In this document: piece after piece, positions 9,106 to 19,502 of the stretch | Layout: each line of letters starts with the position of its first letter | Position numbering within the stretch: the stretch's first letter is position 1 | Origin: Perkinsela sp. pyNocScin1 | Taxonomy: Eukaryota > Euglenozoa > Kinetoplastea > Prokinetoplastida > Perkinselidae | NCBI GenBank assembly: GCA_964019655.1 | Contig: CAXHTR010000005.1 | Location: 496,001 to 560,000, forward strand | Direction of reading: 5' to 3' | Length of the DNA stretch: 64,000 nt | Notes under the pieces: generated by a model | Databases searched by the model: none | The model's input: only the letters and a program-made list of their open reading frames with translations | Told to the model about the DNA's origin: nothing | Position numbers and translations under genes: made by a program

Positions 9106-11424
9106 TTACGATCTCCAGAGGACCTCCCCACCATAGCGAAACAGCTTGCGAACGGTGGGCCGACCGTGTGGGCAGCTCCACGGGTGCTGCAGCAGTGCGA
9201 GCGCGCGAACAATCTCCTCCATTTTACGGCGCTCGAGCGCGTCCCCGATCATCACCGCGCTGCGGCACGCTTTCGAGGCAAAGCGATCAAGCGTTCCACT
9301 GGGAAGCACTGACTCCACAAGCACAGACGAGAGAAGCTTCTCAAGCATATCTTCGACATCGCCTTGCGTGCATACTTTTCCGTCAATGACTGGAACGTGG
9401 GTGACGAGGATCTCTACAGGCCTTTCTGTGCCATCTGCGACATTGTGCGTGAGTGTGATGCCATGGTCGCGTATCCGAGAGGAGGCGGCGTCGATTTCAC
9501 CAGCCCGATGTGTGATCATGTGGGAGAGAGCGAACGGCTTCAGCAGCCGCTGCGTGCGCACATTTTCCTTCGCGTAGTGTACAAACCACTCGTACCGGCA
9601 CTTCTCGTCTGCTGCGTGTTGGTCGATGATGTACAGGTCTTCGCCAAGGCGCGTGAGAATGAAGCCGCTGTTGAACTGCCCGAGTATTTCCATTTTGCTG
9701 AAATCACCCACAGAAAGCGTGGTGTCTCTTGCTGAGTGATCTACTTTCGGTTCTTGGGCTGCGCACTTTATTGGAGTATCCTTTTTCTTTTCCTCTTTCT
9801 TACATTCTGGGGAAAGTCCCCAGGTTGTATCACCTCGAGTAATTTCAGCCTCTGTTTCATGTAAAACTTCAGGGCATCCTTCGAGGACATCGTGATGTGC
9901 ACGCTTAGTTGCCCCGGATATGGCATCAGACTCTTGCTTTGCGTAAACTTCATTCCCATCTTGACAGGGCTCATCACGTGTCTGCATGCTCGAGGCTTGT
10001 AGGTTTTCATTCACACACTTTACTCTCATCGACGTTGCTGAACAAGCCGCATGACCTGACTCGGGCTCCTTCTCTACCTTGTTTTCTTTCGCAGTTCCAT
10101 CGCATTGCGCATGAGGCAAAACTTCAAAATTCTTTTCCACAAGAGCTTTTTTTACAGGTTTCTCGACGATCTCATCTGCGCCCTCTGTTTTCACCTCTGG
10201 AAATTCGATGTGGCTGCTGTCTCGCTTTTGCGGAGAATAATCACTCTTTTTGAAGACTTGTGGCAGCGTGCTTACAAGCTGCTGCCCAATGCTTTTCTGT
10301 GCTGTTTGCCCATAAAGCTGGAGAAAGAACTCTCGGGCCCGGGCGCCGACTGCTGCGCATATCGCGTCTTCAGCGTCAAAGAGCACCTTGCGCTTATCCG
10401 GCGTGAGGTTGCAGTCAAAAGCAAAATGTTGCGGAAGGCTGAGTTGCAGAATATAGCTCACGACTGCGTTTCCTTTCTGCCCCGCCGACGGTACGTACAC
10501 GTTGAGCATCGCCTGTGCAAGTGCCTTTTGAAGGCGGGGAAAGTCCACTGGTCGCCCGTTGATGTAGGCATACTGAACGCCGACACTCGCGCGCGTCACA
10601 GTTCCGAGCGCTCCGCGTACGGAAACGACCTGACTGCTTTCGTATCGGTCATCAGCTCCGTCAAGCGGAATGTCCCAATTCACGATTTGCATATTGGCAA
10701 CGGACTGGTCACCGAGGATACGCACCATACAGCCCAGAATGGACTTTTTCTTCGGTGAGGAAGCGATGAGGAAGTCATCGTGGAATATCTGTACATCGCT
10801 GACGCGATGAAGCATTTCTGACCCATTGCGCGCGGCAACACCGGAATCTGGCGAAAGGCTGGGTAGACAGCAGTATTGGAGAAGCTTGCGGACTGTCTTG
10901 CTGAATGTTTTCTTGCTCTGCACGAGGAAGTGCTCGCGGCGAACAGGCAGCGCCGCGAAAACGTCCCGCACGATCACAGTCGTACCAAAATCAGCTTCGA
11001 CAGGACTGGGATCGGTGCTGAGCACCCCATTTGTAAAGGTACATGTCCAGGCAGCGCAATCCGTCTGATGGCTTGTGATCTCGACAGACCCTGAAAGTGC
11101 AATGAGCGCAGATAGCGCTTGGCCACGGAAGCCAAATGTTTCAACTCTTTCAAGCCCGTCGAACGCGCGTAGCTTTGACGTGACGTTGAGGTCACACAGG
11201 AGCGATGCTGCGGAGGCTGCCATACCTTCACCGTCGTCACGAACTTCAACGTGCGATGCGCCGTACTCACGAAGGAAGACACGCACGACGCTTGCCTTCG
11301 CATCGATGCTGTTCTCAATGAGCTCCTTTACAGCCATGAACACATCTGCAATTATTTGGGCGCTGCTGATTGCCTTTGCAGAGGTGCCCTCCATGCGCAA
11401 AATGTCTCGCTCAGTTTTCGTCAT
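9106..11424 (-). CDS. PMS1: DNA mismatch repair protein PMS1 (MutL homologue)
   Basis: 772 residues from ATG 11424 (the frame opens upstream at a GTG; the chosen start yields [13 protein letters not shown] just before the ATPase domain). The GHKL ATPase motifs are present: [10 protein letters not shown] (the ATP-Mg Glu and Asn), DDGEGM, and [11 protein letters not shown]. The C-terminus has the endonuclease signature of the eukaryotic PMS1/human PMS2 branch: [12 protein letters not shown] matches DQHA-x2-E-x4-E, followed by ACRSAV and CPHGRPT. The middle 220 residues are a Lys/Glu-rich linker. It should pair with an MLH1 protein and nick the mismatched strand. The C-terminus stops soon after the GRP segment. 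Confidence 0.93.
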   Translation of the reverse strand: MTKTERDILRMEGTSAKAISSAQIIADVFMAVKELIENSIDAKASVVRVFLREYGASHVEVRDDGEGMAASAASLLCDLNVTSKLRAFDGLERVETFGFRGQALSALIALSGSVEITSHQTDCAAWTCTFTNGVLSTDPSPVEADFGTTVIVRDVFAALPVRREHFLVQSKKTFSKTVRKLLQYCCLPSLSPDSGVAARNGSEMLHRVSDVQIFHDDFLIASSPKKKSILGCMVRILGDQSVANMQIVNWDIPLDGADDRYESSQVVSVRGALGTVTRASVGVQYAYINGRPVDFPRLQKALAQAMLNVYVPSAGQKGNAVVSYILQLSLPQHFAFDCNLTPDKRKVLFDAEDAICAAVGARAREFFLQLYGQTAQKSIGQQLVSTLPQVFKKSDYSPQKRDSSHIEFPEVKTEGADEIVEKPVKKALVEKNFEVLPHAQCDGTAKENKVEKEPESGHAACSATSMRVKCVNENLQASSMQTRDEPCQDGNEVYAKQESDAISGATKRAHHDVLEGCPEVLHETEAEITRGDTTWGLSPECKKEEKKKDTPIKCAAQEPKVDHSARDTTLSVGDFSKMEILGQFNSGFILTRLGEDLYIIDQHAADEKCRYEWFVHYAKENVRTQRLLKPFALSHMITHRAGEIDAASSRIRDHGITLTHNVADGTERPVEILVTHVPVIDGKVCTQGDVEDMLEKLLSSVLVESVLPSGTLDRFASKACRSAVMIGDALERRKMEEIVRALALLQHPWSCPHGRPTVRKLFRYGGEVLWRS

Positions 11425-11609
11425 TTCGCTGCGCTTGATCGCCACGGGAGAGTGACATGATGCGAAATAAGGAATAAGTGAGAATTATGCGGAATGTAAA
11501 GCTTAAAATTAAAGATTCACATTTCTCTCGACTCGATTGCATTCGCGCGAATACACAGTGCCTGACCGATCGCTCGAGTGCTTGGGAGCTAATTCGAAGC
11601 GCTTTGCGT

Positions 11610-11972
11610 TCAGAGGTTTCCGTCAGAGCGGTTCCACACGTGCTGGCAGTTGACACACAAGCAGATCAAGCTCATATCGTCTGGATCGTTTTTATACGGG
11701 TTCATCAGGAGCTTTACGCCGATATTCTGTTTGCACGCCGGGCATGTCATCGTCGTCACGCATTTGAGCGCGGCATCATGCACATGTGCTGCAAGAAGCT
11801 TTTTTGTCGCGATACCTTTGTGCTCTGTTGAGTGGCTTTCGATTTGCGAGCCCTTCGCGCGGGTGCGCTTCCCACACCCCTCGCGCTTGCAAATGTACTC
11901 GAGAACTTTGTTCGAGACATCCTCGCGGGGGTACATGCAGTTGTTGCAATTGTCGCAGAATGTCACTGGCAT
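11610..11972 (-). CDS. RPB9: DNA-directed RNA polymerase II subunit RPB9
   Basis: The open frame reaches 12041 but opens with TTG; ATG 11972 gives a 120-residue protein with the normal RPB9 beginning (MPVTFCDNCNN, then MYPRED). N-terminal zinc ribbon ligands: C6 and C9, then C28 and C33. The second pair is CX4C instead of the usual CX2C. The C-terminal TFIIS-like ribbon has CPAC and CVNC-QHVW, with the DDMSLIC segment between them. It acts in transcription fidelity and elongation. A product related to the RNA polymerase I or III equivalents is possible but the CNN/YPRED pattern favours RPB9. It follows the proteasome gene after about 80 bases. Confidence 0.85.
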   Translation of the reverse strand: MPVTFCDNCNNCMYPREDVSNKVLEYICKREGCGKRTRAKGSQIESHSTEHKGIATKKLLAAHVHDAALKCVTTMTCPACKQNIGVKLLMNPYKNDPDDMSLICLCVNCQHVWNRSDGNL

Positions 11973-12050
11973 GGTATCACTAAGCGGGTGTTCAAAAATA
12001 AGAAATAAAATGCCGAAATCGAGACAGCGAAAAACATTCAAGTGTACACA

Positions 12051-12665
12051 CTAATCTGCCCGAGTTTGCAGGGTTCGCTTGGTGATCTCTGTGGGCGTGA
12101 CGACGTACACAACAGCGCCCCAGCCACTAATGCAGTCGCGGTCGAGGGCGGATAGAAGCGCTTGGCTGACGACTTCAAAAAGCTCATCAGGCTGCATGTT
12201 CGGGCGCCATAGCGCCTCGCACATACCCATGAGTGAGTCTTCACACGTTCCAGTGCATACGAAGTCTTTCGGTGCGCTGATGGCACCAATGAGGTCCATC
12301 GATGCGAGTTGGACATTGTTTTTCTCGTCGAAACCAGCTATCACGGGCTCGACGAACCAGGGCCCGAAGCGACGCTCGTAGAGCATATTTGAGAGCATGG
12401 ATACGAATTCGTGTACTGGGGTCTCACGCTCCTCATTCAGTCGCTTGATATTGCAGCGATAGTCGACCTTGCCGATTATCGTTTCCCTGTCTGTTGCCAG
12501 ACCTGATAGCGCGAGAAAAACTCTGTCATTGATTTTGTGGACTTTGGAAACGTCTTGCGCAATGTTCTTTCCCTGATCAATCATACCAAGGTCGGTCGCT
12601 ATCGCAAAGCACCCTTCGCCCGCCATCGCCACACAGCACCCACCGTTATGCTGCAGAATAGACAT
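12051..12665 (-). CDS. PSMB3: 20S proteasome subunit beta-3
   Basis: 204 residues from ATG 12665, normal for this subunit. It starts MSILQHNGGCCVAMAG, aligning with beta-3 proteins, which lack a propeptide and the catalytic N-terminal Thr. The Ntn-hydrolase fold is recognisable from the ATDLGM strand, KVHKINDRVFLALSG, the YERRFGPWFVEPVIAG segment typical of beta-3, and DCISGWGAVVYVVTP near the C-terminus. It is a structural, non-catalytic member of the beta ring. Flanked tightly by RPB9 downstream. Confidence 0.93.
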   Translation of the reverse strand: MSILQHNGGCCVAMAGEGCFAIATDLGMIDQGKNIAQDVSKVHKINDRVFLALSGLATDRETIIGKVDYRCNIKRLNEERETPVHEFVSMLSNMLYERRFGPWFVEPVIAGFDEKNNVQLASMDLIGAISAPKDFVCTGTCEDSLMGMCEALWRPNMQPDELFEVVSQALLSALDRDCISGWGAVVYVVTPTEITKRTLQTRAD

Positions 12666-12748
12666 GAAGAATGTACGAAAATATAAGATGCTGAATCAGC
12701 TAGAATCTTAATAGCATATAACCGCAAATTTTTTAGCAAAGATGAACA

Positions 12749-14134
12749 TCAGTGTACTCTGAACAGGTAGCCTACTATCATCTGATTTCGATCATATTCG
12801 CTCGCATCCTCGCCAGACAGAATAAATGGGCCAGTCGGAAAATCCTGCCCAGCGTAGATTGTTTGCACAATTTGTATTGGCCGAAGCAGGCGGGCTGACG
12901 CGAGACGAGCAGCTTCAGCCACTTGCGCGCACCAAGGTCCTGAATTTTTCAGCCTTGACTCCGCAGAAATGAGCATGTACCCGCTTGGTGCACAGCACCG
13001 GGAAGCGTGAAAAATCATTTCGTTCACGAGCGAATGCTTTGGCGATGCTTTCTCGCTGTCTGCTCCTGAAGCGAGTAGATCGTTTGGGTTTTGTGGGATA
13101 TTGATGTCGACGACCTGAAAGCCCTCTGAATCGAGATCTGCTAGGGTTGCAAGCATATCTGTGCAGGGAATATGCTGCAATGTTTTGCTTTCAGAAAGAC
13201 CCCGTAAAGACTTAGAACGGTCGATCTTCTGAGACCGGTTTTCGAGCGCGACAACGCTTCGAGGTGAGCCGTGGAGCGTCGCAAGCACCGAATGGCCCTC
13301 ACCGGAGAATACATGAAGAACATCACAACCTGCGGCGAGCTTTCGTAAAAGCTTGCGTACATTTCGGTTTTTGTTGCTGAACGTAAAAGTCTCTTGAACA
13401 CCATCTTTCTTTTTTGGAACATGGCAATACTCGATGCCATTCTCCGTGAAAAGTGGATTGAGAAGCTCATTACCAAAAAAGAATTGCTGCTTTCGCTTGA
13501 CATGCCTGATCCACAACATTTCCATACCACGGGCGCTGAGAAAGCTGTAAAGGCTGTGAAGGGCTCCATAGAGCGGGCCATCCTCCATTATCAACACTTT
13601 GCAGGCGTTGCCAAACACATCAGCGGTAAGACCTGGGATACCATCTTTACTGCCATGAATGAGGCGAAAAGCGCTTGATGGACTTGCTGCAAGACCGAAG
13701 TCTTGACGGCCCCTGTACGCAGCTTCTATTTTTTCGCGCCAGTAAGCCCCGTCGATAGTGGGCATTGTGTGGAACTGCCGGCGGACTGTGTGGAACACTG
13801 CTATGCGATCATTGTCAAGATCGAGATAGCCAACGCCGTGCACACGACCGTCAATGAGGTTAACTTGCGGATCTGCGATTTCTACAGCGCTGCCGTTCGT
13901 GAGCTCTTTTTGTAAGAGTGTCCAGTTCGCAACTTCTATTCGCGATCGTGGGATGTAGCCTTTGTTTTGGGCGAGCACTTCAAAGAAAGCTTTCGAGCTC
14001 TGGCTGCTCCCACCTGGTCGGAAAAATGCTTTTGGCTGCCTTGCCGATACTGTCGGTGGATACACAAGGCAATGGTGAAGCTCTTCATTCTTTCTGAGCT
14101 TTTCGTAGGCGAGGCTTCTCAGACTTCGGTGCAT
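12749..14134 (-). CDS. RlmI/YccW-like class I SAM methyltransferase, possibly mitochondrial
   Basis: 461 residues. The central part matches bacterial large-subunit rRNA cytosine methyltransferases of the RlmI type: FRLIHGSKDGIPGLTADVFG is the diagnostic segment after the PUA-like domain, and VQTIYAGQDFPTGPF is the family C-terminal motif. The N-terminal 30 residues are basic and hydroxylated, compatible with mitochondrial import. Two functional motifs deviate: the SAM-binding loop reads HVFSGEGHSVLA, lacking the usual first Asp, and the catalytic D-P-P-F type motif reads DINIPQNPND. It may be a diverged rRNA methyltransferase or a non-catalytic descendant. Family call is firm; activity is uncertain. 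Confidence 0.72.
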   Translation of the reverse strand: MHRSLRSLAYEKLRKNEELHHCLVYPPTVSARQPKAFFRPGGSSQSSKAFFEVLAQNKGYIPRSRIEVANWTLLQKELTNGSAVEIADPQVNLIDGRVHGVGYLDLDNDRIAVFHTVRRQFHTMPTIDGAYWREKIEAAYRGRQDFGLAASPSSAFRLIHGSKDGIPGLTADVFGNACKVLIMEDGPLYGALHSLYSFLSARGMEMLWIRHVKRKQQFFFGNELLNPLFTENGIEYCHVPKKKDGVQETFTFSNKNRNVRKLLRKLAAGCDVLHVFSGEGHSVLATLHGSPRSVVALENRSQKIDRSKSLRGLSESKTLQHIPCTDMLATLADLDSEGFQVVDINIPQNPNDLLASGADSEKASPKHSLVNEMIFHASRCCAPSGYMLISAESRLKNSGPWCAQVAEAARLASARLLRPIQIVQTIYAGQDFPTGPFILSGEDASEYDRNQMIVGYLFRVH

Positions 14135-14277
14135 GTTCTGGAAATTCGAAATGCTACCGATTCATGTAATTCTACTACAATTTATTTCGGAATGCTACAA
14201 AGGTAAAGTAAGGCTGCAACTGGAAGTTGAACTTCATCTATAAGATCTGTATTACATAGGGTTACGATGCTTCATAG

Positions 14278-17019
14278 CTAATTGGAATGAAATTCCGATT
14301 CAAGATCCAAGCTCAATTTCAAAATCAGGCTGTCATTTGCAGCTTCAGCAAAGCCTCGAGACCACGCAACGAACCTGGCACATTTTGCATGCACATCGTC
14401 CTCTGACCGCATATTATACGCTAACGCTACGTTCTTGATGGCTTTGATGATTTTGAGCAAGAGGTGACAGCCTGCTCTGAGGGCTTCGGTCGTCGCTTCA
14501 CTCAAGGCAACTCCTGTGGATGCACTCTCCTGGATATCGACGTTCATGCGCTCAAACTTATCGCAGAAAGCTCTGAGTATTTCGGACATAGCTGAAGGTT
14601 CACCGAGTCGCGCAAAAAGTGCGATATCAATGTCTAAAAGGAACTCTGAGTGACTGCTATCTTTAAGGTTCGACGACTGCGGGAGGTGTCGTTTTACAGA
14701 TTCACAGAGTGAGCGATAAATCTCAACGCTGCTCACGAAGAGCACAAAGCTCTTATGAGCACCTGCGGTCGCGCGCTCTGCATCAGCTTTAAGTGAATCG
14801 CGCAGCACCAATGCCATATCAATTATACCGTTCGTGTTTTGAAGATCATGATCGACAATTTCTTTCTCGAGGTGGCCTATGGCAACACTCAGCAAGCCCT
14901 TTGCCTGCTCACAGTCGATTTGCTTCGTCTCCTTGAGGTGGACATAAACCTCACAACAAAGCTGCAGGAAAATGGAAGTGAGCCCTTGCGCCTGGGCTTG
15001 TTTTGCAACGTAGTCGACAAAGCGGAGTTTCTCAGCGTAGGAATCCGCTGTCGAAGATACATCTTCCTTTGGGTCCATCATTTCACGGAAAAGCGTGCTA
15101 ATGAATGCTTTCATGAAGTCGCCACCTTGCATATGCGACGCAGGTGAAGAAATTTGTGCAACTTGAGCTTGAAGCATCGCTATCAGTAGCTCAGATCGGA
15201 ACTCAGCATCAAAAAGTCCGAGAATTTCCAAGCAATACCGCACAGGAGATAGCGGCGTCTTATCCACAGCATTCTCGTCACCATTGAGAACGTACTTGAT
15301 CGGCGTGAGTACAGATTTCAAACTTAATATGAGAGCGTTCTCAGTGCCTGCCTGACTTAAGTTTTGATTTGACTCGTTGATTGCCGACTGAACAGCAAGA
15401 ATGTGACTGCGCCAGAGCGCTTTTTCAGGCTTTTCAGGATAAATCAAGACGTCAAAAAAGAGTGTGCAGAGTACGAGCTCTTGATCCAATGCAAACTTTT
15501 GTAATCGTAAGTGCATTGTGTTCCCGAGAAGCCGCAGATTGTCGACAGGGCCCGAACGAATATCTGCGAAGGGGTCACACAGTATACTTGCAGCATCGGA
15601 ATACTGCTCGATTTGACTATCAACACCAAACCAAAATACGCTCTTCATGAAATATTCCGGATTGATATGGGATTCGAAGAACAGAGCTACCCAAAGAAAG
15701 TTGGTATCATGCGATTCGCAAAAGATAGGCGATTGGGACAAAAGCTGTAATGAAGCTGATGTGTCTTCGTGGGTAGCACGTGACTGTGACAGTACAAGCA
15801 AGACAGCGATCTTGAATGGGTCAGCATCTTTTATTTCCACAATGCCCGTGATCTCCGAATGCAAAATATTTGCTATCTCTTCACTGCCTGCATCAAATTT
15901 GTAGAAATCTGTTTGCTTCAGCATTTCAGCAATGTGCGTCTGAACGGGCTCGATACCCTCGAAGTTTGCATTCTCCGTCACAGCGATATCGAGTCGGCCT
16001 GCGCGTAAGCTGTAAAAAAGTCGTATCCATTCGCCATGAAGGCCAGGATTCTCATGCCTGAGTAAAACTCTCTCGCAGACTTCATCGATCCGTGACTGAA
16101 CCTCGAAAGCACTGCAAAAAGTACGCAGGAGATCGTTCAGCGTGCCGCCTACACTCTCTATTAAGTATGAGCTCACCATATTCGCTATTTCTAAATACTG
16201 AGGGCTGACAATTTCAGCCCGGTAATTGCCATGCTCTCTCTGTGATACCGGCCTTGAGTGCTTTTTGATAGACTGGTGGAAGAGTATGCAATGGTAAGCG
16301 TTCAGCGACAGCAAAAAGTCCTTGTAGTTGCTAACTTTCGTGCCGTTTCGCGTCCGTAGCATTTCTTTCAGCATGCTGAGAGTGAGGAGACCCGTACTGT
16401 TCCTGTAATCAGCCTCCTCACCTAGAAGAGGAATGATCTTCCGTATGGACTGCGCAAGAATCGAGACGCTGCAATCTGAAGCGCTTTTCTGTGCGTATAT
16501 TTGAAGAGCAGAAACAACTTTAAGTGTTTTTTCGGGGAATCGCTTTACAAGTGCTTTACTGCATGTATTCTGTATATTCACGGGTGACAAGATGCACTTG
16601 CTCAAAGTGATGTCATCATCTGCAAAGTTGACTTCGAGCTGTGGCATGAGAGATGCTTGGAATCCGTACGGTGCTGGTTTCGGGAGGCTTTCGTACGTTT
16701 TGTTTATACCGTACTCATCGAACATGGTTCGGCGCAGTGTATCTTTGTTTCTACCTGCAGATAACGAAGATTCGGGTCTTTCATATTGGAGAATAGGGTA
16801 TGCATCAGCCTGCATCGATTTATATGACTTCTGGAAAACGTATGGCTCAGCTGGCTTATGAGGAGAGGCATGAACTTTGTTCTGCATGTCAGCACATCTA
16901 GCAGCTTTCTCCCGCATCGCATACGAATCAGTCATGCAATCCCGAAGCCGCCTACGAACTCTTTCCGACCGTTCTTTGACTCGATCTGTGACACTGGACA
17001 TAGAGTTATTTCCGAGCAT
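14278..17019 (-). CDS. NUP93: Nucleoporin of the Nup93/Nic96 family
   Basis: About 913 residues from ATG 17019; a second ATG at 17001 gives MSSVTDRVKERSERVRRR and is also plausible. The protein is alpha-helical with no FG repeats. Landmarks of Nup93/Nic96 appear in order: IVSPQYLEIANMV (the conserved IV-x-x-LKYLE region), EWIRLFYSLRAGRLD (VWALIYYCMRCGDL in animals), DPFKIAVLLVLSQSR (DPYKRAVYCIIGRC) and TNFLWVALFFES (TEDYLWLKL), followed by a C-terminal helical region ending AWSRGFAEAA. It is a scaffold of the nuclear pore inner ring. The recognition is by pattern, not a computed alignment. A second nucleoporin candidate, Aladin, lies at 58485. Confidence 0.72.
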   Translation of the reverse strand: MLGNNSMSSVTDRVKERSERVRRRLRDCMTDSYAMREKAARCADMQNKVHASPHKPAEPYVFQKSYKSMQADAYPILQYERPESSLSAGRNKDTLRRTMFDEYGINKTYESLPKPAPYGFQASLMPQLEVNFADDDITLSKCILSPVNIQNTCSKALVKRFPEKTLKVVSALQIYAQKSASDCSVSILAQSIRKIIPLLGEEADYRNSTGLLTLSMLKEMLRTRNGTKVSNYKDFLLSLNAYHCILFHQSIKKHSRPVSQREHGNYRAEIVSPQYLEIANMVSSYLIESVGGTLNDLLRTFCSAFEVQSRIDEVCERVLLRHENPGLHGEWIRLFYSLRAGRLDIAVTENANFEGIEPVQTHIAEMLKQTDFYKFDAGSEEIANILHSEITGIVEIKDADPFKIAVLLVLSQSRATHEDTSASLQLLSQSPIFCESHDTNFLWVALFFESHINPEYFMKSVFWFGVDSQIEQYSDAASILCDPFADIRSGPVDNLRLLGNTMHLRLQKFALDQELVLCTLFFDVLIYPEKPEKALWRSHILAVQSAINESNQNLSQAGTENALILSLKSVLTPIKYVLNGDENAVDKTPLSPVRYCLEILGLFDAEFRSELLIAMLQAQVAQISSPASHMQGGDFMKAFISTLFREMMDPKEDVSSTADSYAEKLRFVDYVAKQAQAQGLTSIFLQLCCEVYVHLKETKQIDCEQAKGLLSVAIGHLEKEIVDHDLQNTNGIIDMALVLRDSLKADAERATAGAHKSFVLFVSSVEIYRSLCESVKRHLPQSSNLKDSSHSEFLLDIDIALFARLGEPSAMSEILRAFCDKFERMNVDIQESASTGVALSEATTEALRAGCHLLLKIIKAIKNVALAYNMRSEDDVHAKCARFVAWSRGFAEAANDSLILKLSLDLESEFHSN

Positions 17020-17131
17020 TTGACAATTATGTTTCAAAAGGCGAAAAATTCATGAACATATGAAGCGGTCAGACATTCTCACTTTTCTTGATTTCCCACC
17101 GAACGATTTAAAGCTGAAATTGGTTTCCATA

Positions 17132-18610
17132 TTAAAAGCTACGCCGCTGCGTGTTGACATCCACAGATGGTATATCGACAGTAGCGATCTTCAGACGAAA
17201 GGCTTCACGGAAGTCTGTGTCACTTTTAGCCGATTCGCCAACTGATTGGTAGATGCTCGCTCGTGCAGTAAAAACCTGGTGCATTGGAAGAAAAGCATCC
17301 TCTTCGATGATATTGGTGAGAAGATTCAGACCTTCCTGCTCCTTGCCAGTTCGGCTGAGTGCAATGCCCATAGCAAGTTGAATGCGATTTCGCTGCTGCT
17401 TGAGGAGGTCAATCAAAAGAATCTTTTGTGCGCTTTGGAAGCCCTCAGAGTGGACATCATGCGTAGGCATCGCTCCGTAGACCTTGTCAATCGAGCTCAG
17501 AAGGGCCTGCAGTTCACCGTTCGGGTCGCTGTGAAGCTTTCGAAGTGGTGAGTTCGGTTTGCCAGCAGTTTTATTAAGGAAATTGGCCCGCGTCACATCA
17601 TCTAATCTTGGCATATCATTCTGTTCACCAGTGGTATCAGATGCGCTTAAATTCTTAATCATGGCTTCGAGATCATCGAGATTCTTTTGATTTTTAGCTG
17701 AAATATTTCCGCTGAATGTGTCCATTCGGCTTACAATATCAGAAGCCTTTTGACCATCCCAGTGCTTGTATGGAATCTGACCAGCACGGCATACTCGGGC
17801 GAAGCCGTTGTCTCTCGTAGCAATTGCCGCCTCAATTGCGAGCACTGCGTGCAGTTCAGAGAGCGAAAGACTGCTCAGATCGCGAGCATTTCTGTATTTC
17901 TTTAGTTCCTTTTCATACTTGTGTGATGAGTTGACAAAGTCCCTCAGGGAACCTCCCACAGAGCTCGCTGTGCTCGTCTTTTCTGACATAGTGCTTGCCC
18001 ACATTTGCATGTAGATGGTAAGCGCAGAGTCCCTATTTTCGGAGCAAAATGGAACGACAGATGCGACACATTCTTTCAGCTCATTTTTGAGGGCCATGTC
18101 CGCCGACCGCAGTGCGGCGATAGCACTTGCAGGTGCATGCTCGAGCATATCTTCGCCAAGGGCGGTCGATAAAGTGAAGTCTTTTGTATCATTGTCCGCA
18201 GCAAGCTGAAGCTCAGCGAGATATTTATTCTTTGTGCTGCAGACATCCCGCGAAGCACTCTGACTTTCCGTAGCGGCAATATAAGCTTGACCTTGGAGAG
18301 TTCGGGCATGCATTGCCTGCACAAAACGGGTGGTGGATTGCGAGACAGATCGATTACTTATCAAGACTTTAGCTTCTAGAATGCTCTCGAGTGCTTCATC
18401 ATACTTTCCGAGCTCAGCAGAACAATATGCACGACCGATGTGCCCAAGATGCTCCAGGTTTTGTTTTTTCATAATTTCGGAAAACAAGCTCGTATATTCG
18501 GCGTTTTCAGAGTGAGATATGAAGCTTGCCGTCGGCCACAATCGAAACAACGAGGCTGTGTCGAAAGTGCTCAATGCAGCGTCCATCCGACGAGGGGTCA
18601 TACGCATCAT
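17132..18610 (-). CDS. TPR-like helical protein, function unknown
   Basis: 492 residues starting MMRMTPRRMD. Two regions look like tetratricopeptide repeats: residues 52-84 (AYCSAELGKYDEALESILEA) and the last 70 (AMGIALSRTGKEQEGLNLL, then ARASIYQSVGESAKSD-DFREA). The centre is helical and Ser/Lys-rich. The N-terminus is basic enough for a mitochondrial signal but is not compelling. Flanked by the Nup93 homologue and the 14-3-3-like gene on the same strand at 94 and 72 bases. I do not recognise a family beyond the repeats; it could be an assembly or scaffolding protein. Confidence 0.6.
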   Translation of the reverse strand: MMRMTPRRMDAALSTFDTASLFRLWPTASFISHSENAEYTSLFSEIMKKQNLEHLGHIGRAYCSAELGKYDEALESILEAKVLISNRSVSQSTTRFVQAMHARTLQGQAYIAATESQSASRDVCSTKNKYLAELQLAADNDTKDFTLSTALGEDMLEHAPASAIAALRSADMALKNELKECVASVVPFCSENRDSALTIYMQMWASTMSEKTSTASSVGGSLRDFVNSSHKYEKELKKYRNARDLSSLSLSELHAVLAIEAAIATRDNGFARVCRAGQIPYKHWDGQKASDIVSRMDTFSGNISAKNQKNLDDLEAMIKNLSASDTTGEQNDMPRLDDVTRANFLNKTAGKPNSPLRKLHSDPNGELQALLSSIDKVYGAMPTHDVHSEGFQSAQKILLIDLLKQQRNRIQLAMGIALSRTGKEQEGLNLLTNIIEEDAFLPMHQVFTARASIYQSVGESAKSDTDFREAFRLKIATVDIPSVDVNTQRRSF

Positions 18611-18682
18611 TTTATGTCGAAAAAGGAACGAAAAGAGTATGGTTACTCAATGATTTTCAACCATATTGTGAACAGTTCATAT

Positions 18683-19417
18683 CTATGCGGGCCTCGTTAT
18701 ATTGGATTGGATCAGTTGGAGCTTCGCCGAAACGCTGGCATACTTTTCATCATGGAAAACATCCGTATAAACGATCATTTCATCAAGAAGATCTTCACAC
18801 TTCGCACGAATTTCTTCATCACCACACAGCAAAAACATACAGCTATATGAAATACATAAACTGATATGGACTTCGTCTGATGGAATGCATCGAGCAGCAC
18901 TCAGTAGAAGCGCTTGGTTGTATGTTTCCAGTGATTTCTCTTTAAAAGCCGATTGAAGAGTACACTCATACGCATATCTCGATATATCTCCAGAAATATG
19001 GAGAAGAAATATTCTTCGAAAATCGTCTACAGTCTCTGAAAGCTGCAAGCTTTCTTTAATCCAATTTTGAATCATATTCACATCTTTCAACAGGTGCTCG
19101 CGGCTATTTTGCATGGATTTCTCAAGAACATGTCGCTTATATTGACATTCGAGGAGACCCATCTCCATGGACATCCTTTCCAGTCTCTGAATGCACCGTC
19201 GGTGTCGGTAAAACTGAGCTTTTAAAAGTTTTTCTATCTCGGTAAAGGCACTTTCACAAAGCAAAACATCCAAAAGTTTGGAGTCAGCGAGTTTCGGGAC
19301 CGAATCGGAGCCTGAAATAATCTTAAGAACTTTTCGAAGTTCTTCAGTTTTGATGCATTCGTCTGAAGAAAATCTTCTGTACAGAAGCATAAGGTCGTTA
19401 TTTTTTTCAGAGCTCAT
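18683..19417 (-). CDS. Divergent 14-3-3-like protein
   Basis: 244 residues, the usual 14-3-3 length. The C-terminal two-thirds match the fold's landmarks: RRIFLLHISGDISRYAYE aligns with VFYLKMKGDYYRYLAE and keeps the Arg-Tyr pair that grips phosphoserine; YNQALLLSA and ISLCISYSCMFLLCGD align with the helices around HPIRLGLALNFSVFYYEI; LLDEMIVYTDVFHDEKYA and LQLIQSNITRPA align with FDEAIAELDTLNEESYKDS and LRDNLTLW. The first 80 residues are poorly conserved, although LLKAQFYRHRRC may retain basic groove residues. It would bind phosphoproteins if functional. Alternative: an unrelated helical protein with chance resemblance. Confidence 0.6.
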   Translation of the reverse strand: MSSEKNNDLMLLYRRFSSDECIKTEELRKVLKIISGSDSVPKLADSKLLDVLLCESAFTEIEKLLKAQFYRHRRCIQRLERMSMEMGLLECQYKRHVLEKSMQNSREHLLKDVNMIQNWIKESLQLSETVDDFRRIFLLHISGDISRYAYECTLQSAFKEKSLETYNQALLLSAARCIPSDEVHISLCISYSCMFLLCGDEEIRAKCEDLLDEMIVYTDVFHDEKYASVSAKLQLIQSNITRPA

Positions 19418-19502
19418 CGGCTGTCATCCATTTTAAAAGTGTATTCATCTCAAAAACTTATGTAAAGCGAGAGTTCACCGAGGGTGGTAGATATATGATT
19501 CT

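Noticed and set aside
9768-10758. Alternative frames inside the PMS1 gene
   Set aside because: They lie within the linker and ATPase region of a clear MutL homologue and show no features of their own.
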